A stretch of 64,000 bases of DNA from Mesorhizobium erdmanii USDA 3471. Lineage in GTDB: Bacteria; Pseudomonadota; Alphaproteobacteria; Rhizobiales; Rhizobiaceae. The translations under genes and the position numbers were made by a program. The notes below the pieces were generated by a model, which was not told the origin of the DNA, made no database searches, and saw only the letters and a list, made by a program, of their open reading frames with translations. Positions 62,143 to 64,000 of the stretch are shown piece by piece. Position 1 is the first letter of the stretch, and each line of letters begins with the position of its first letter. The stretch is from assembly GCF_000472705.1 (NCBI RefSeq), contig NZ_AXAE01000020.1, forward strand, positions 98,134 through 162,133, read 5' to 3'.

Positions 62143-63561
62143 ATGGCTGCGGTGAGGGACCTGAAGGTGACCGAGATGGCGGCGCCCGGCGGCGGCGATG
62201 CCATCGAACTGGGCAAGCGCCATCTCATCCAGCCCTGGCCCTATGCCGGATCCGTCGGTGCCGAGGCACGCGCGCTGATCGGCGAAGGCGACGGCATCTA
62301 CATCACCGACAACACCGGCAAGCGGCTGATCGATGGGCCTGCCGGCATGTGGTGCGTCAATGTCGGCCACCGCCGCGAGGAACTGGCCAAGGTCATGTAC
62401 GACCAGGCGATGGCGCTGTCCTACAACACGCCCTGGTACACGATGAACGCGCCGTCGGCGGAACTTGCCATGCGCATCGCCGGCCATGCGCCGGGCGATC
62501 TCAGCCATGTCTTCTACACCACCGGCGGCTCTTCGGCGGTGGAGACAGCGCTGCGCTTCATGCAGTTCTACAACAATGTACGCGGCCGGCCCGAAAAGAA
62601 GCTGATCCTGAGCCGAGGCGGCGCCTATCACGGCTCGACCTATCTGTCGGCCTCGCTCAATGGCCGCCCGCGCGACCGCGACTGGATGGACGGCGCCGAC
62701 GAACTGGTGATCAAACTGTCCTCGCCAGATCCGTTCCGTCGTCCGCACGGCACGAGCCTTGCTGCCTTCACTGATTTCCTCGTCGACCAGTTCCGCGACA
62801 CGGTTGCCCGTGTCGGCGCCGACAAGATTGGGGCTTTTGTCGGCGAGCCGGTGCAGGCATCGGGAGGCGTAGTGATCCCGCCCGACGGCTATCTCAAGCG
62901 CATCCGCGAGATCTGCCGCGACAACGACATCCTCTATGTCTCCGACGAGGTCGTGACGGGCTTCGGCCGGCTTGGCCATGTCTTCGCCTCGGGCGACGTG
63001 TTCGGCATCGATCCCGACATGATCACCTTCGCCAAGGGCGTCACCTCGGGCTATTTCCCGCTCGGCGGCGTCATCATCTCGGAACGGCTGCTGGAAGAGT
63101 TGCGCCGCTCGAACCATCCCGATGCAATGTTCGGCCATGGCCTGACCTACACCAGCCACCCCGTCGGCTGCGCCGTGGCGCTGAAAAATCTCGATCTGCT
63201 GGAAGAAGAGGTGCTTGCCCACACCCAGGCCGTCGCGCCCTATTTCCAGGCGCGACTGAAGACCTTGGAAGACCTGCCGCTGGTCGGCGAGGTGCGCGGC
63301 GCGGGGCTGATGGCCTGCGTCGAATGCGTCGCCGACCGCGAAAGCAAGGACCCGCTGCAGCTCGACAAGGATGTCGGCAAACGCATCGACGCCCATTGCC
63401 ACCAACTCGGCCTGCTGGTGCGTCCCCTGATCAACATGTGCGTGATGTCGCCGCCGCTGATCATCACGCGCGAGCAGATCGACGACATGGTCGGCATCCT
63501 GCGCGAGGGCATTTCACGCACGATGGATGATCTGCGGAAGGAAGGCGTCTGGCGGGGGTGA
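62143..63561 (+). CDS. Class III (omega) aminotransferase
   Basis: A 472-aa PLP enzyme. The PLP lysine is at about 298 in TFAKGVTSGYFPLGG, with the cofactor Asp in LYVSDEVVTGFGRLG and the TTGGSSAVETALR phosphate loop. Similar to taurine/putrescine/beta-alanine:pyruvate aminotransferases; the exact amine is unknown. GTGGAGACGACA precedes the ATG at 62143; an in-frame GTG-like upstream start at 62065 is less supported. Divergent from the PotBCA operon with operator 2 between them. Confidence 0.9.
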   Translation: MAAVRDLKVTEMAAPGGGDAIELGKRHLIQPWPYAGSVGAEARALIGEGDGIYITDNTGKRLIDGPAGMWCVNVGHRREELAKVMYDQAMALSYNTPWYTMNAPSAELAMRIAGHAPGDLSHVFYTTGGSSAVETALRFMQFYNNVRGRPEKKLILSRGGAYHGSTYLSASLNGRPRDRDWMDGADELVIKLSSPDPFRRPHGTSLAAFTDFLVDQFRDTVARVGADKIGAFVGEPVQASGGVVIPPDGYLKRIREICRDNDILYVSDEVVTGFGRLGHVFASGDVFGIDPDMITFAKGVTSGYFPLGGVIISERLLEELRRSNHPDAMFGHGLTYTSHPVGCAVALKNLDLLEEEVLAHTQAVAPYFQARLKTLEDLPLVGEVRGAGLMACVECVADRESKDPLQLDKDVGKRIDAHCHQLGLLVRPLINMCVMSPPLIITREQIDDMVGILREGISRTMDDLRKEGVWRG

Positions 63562-63567
63562 CTAGCT

Positions 63568-63742
63568 AATCTCCCCCCTTGTGGGGGAAATGCCCGGCAG
63601 GGCAGAGGGGGGCGCTGTCTCGCCGGCCTCTTAGATTTATCGCAGCAATGCATTTTCGTCAGTTGTGGATGATCGTAGGGGACGAAGGTCGCGTTCCTTC
63701 ACGCCCCCCTCTTTCCTGCCGGACATCTCCCCCTCGAGGGCA
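63568..63742. repeat. Large palindromic intergenic repeat
   Basis: Inverted arms of about 24 bp: TGCCCGGCAGGGCAGAGGGGGGCG at 63591-63614 pairs with 63702-63725, and outer CCCCC/GGGGG blocks extend it. A loop of about 87 bp has no gene. The general type is frequent in Rhizobiales. Confidence 0.7.
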
Positions 63743-63745
63743 GGG

Positions 63746-64000
63746 CTATCGCATATGAACGATGGCCTGGATGAGATAGTCATCATTCCAGGCGCATTTT
63801 TTGATGCGGTGGCTGATGGGGACTTTGTCGATGTCGGCGGCCTGAAGGATATTTCTGGCGATGCGGTTTAGGAGCGCGATGTTGGCAGGGGCGTTGTCCT
63901 TGCGGGCACGGCTGAGGTCCTCGCGCAGGTGAACGTCAAGCATCCAGTGCAGTGCGTTTTCGATCTGCCAATGCGCTCTGGTGAGGTCGATCGCCTGCTG
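63746..64000 (-). mobile_element. ISAs1-family transposase, C-terminal part, cut by window edge
   Basis: An 84-aa fragment, open at its N-terminal side beyond 64000. It contains the family end segment: HWQIENALHWMLDVHLREDL, then SRARKDNAPANIALLNRIARNIL and a C-terminal CAWNDDYLIQAI. The element end is probably at about 63741 (CAGGGCTATCGCATATG), so the stop codon lies inside the terminal repeat. It is inserted right beside the palindromic repeat. Confidence 0.82.

Overview
The window looks like a chromosomal segment of an alphaproteobacterium of the order Rhizobiales, most likely Mesorhizobium or a close relative. The evidence is high GC, a PhyR-NepR-EcfG general stress module, several HWE-family histidine kinases, rhizobial gene orders (gap-tkt-DUF4164-zapA, rpoH beside an RluA-family gene, pstSCAB-phoU-phoB) and rhizobial mosaic intergenic repeats. 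It is mostly core chromosome. The only mobile element is the 3' end of an ISAs1-type transposase gene cut by the right edge.

Layout. (1) 0-13.6 kb is housekeeping: a K+/H+ antiporter, gap, tkt, DUF4164, zapA, a 1-Cys peroxiredoxin, a persulfide-dioxygenase-like metallo-hydrolase, rpoH, an RluA-family pseudouridine synthase, two VOC proteins, tRNA-Glu(CTC), and a glutathione S-transferase with a Lys/Ala-rich tail. (2) 13.6-15.4 kb holds small orphan genes, one behind an EcfG-type promoter. (3) 15.4-25.4 kb holds a soluble six-PAS hybrid kinase with two receiver domains, then the Pho-box-controlled pstSCAB-phoU-phoB locus. (4) 25.4-30.5 kb has a ROK repressor divergent from a xylF-xylH-xylG sugar ABC operon. 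(5) 30.6-43.8 kb is a general-stress-response island: phyR, nepR and ecfG, three HWE kinases, a lone receiver protein, a Crp/Fnr regulator and envelope or stress proteins (DUF1328, DUF883, holin-like, lipid kinase, PRC-barrel). Ten GGAAC-N16/17-CGTT promoters can be read in this island; an eleventh lies in region 2. (6) 43.9-48.7 kb has a sulfatase divergent from an mhqO/mhqD-like pair with a dyad operator between them, then a GNAT protein and a dipeptidase. (7) 48.7-63.6 kb is a probable methylated-amine/polyamine uptake and catabolism locus: a four-gene operon (two CrtI-like FAD enzymes, a GcvT-like protein and an 87-aa protein), a SAM methyltransferase with a BetI-like regulator, two tandem solute-binding proteins with a flavin amine oxidase, a PotBCA-type ABC core, and a class III aminotransferase. 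Related dyads in both divergent intergenic regions suggest common control by the BetI-like regulator.

How the parts fit. The island around 36 kb is wired as one regulon: PhyR would sequester NepR and release EcfG, and EcfG-type promoters precede phyR, nepR-ecfG, a PAS-HWE kinase and the effector genes. The 49-63.6 kb locus has uptake, oxidation, one-carbon transfer and transamination functions in place, but its substrate cannot be read from sequence. I regard that locus and the density of the EcfG regulon as the two most rewarding parts. All assignments come from reading the sequence; no database search was run.
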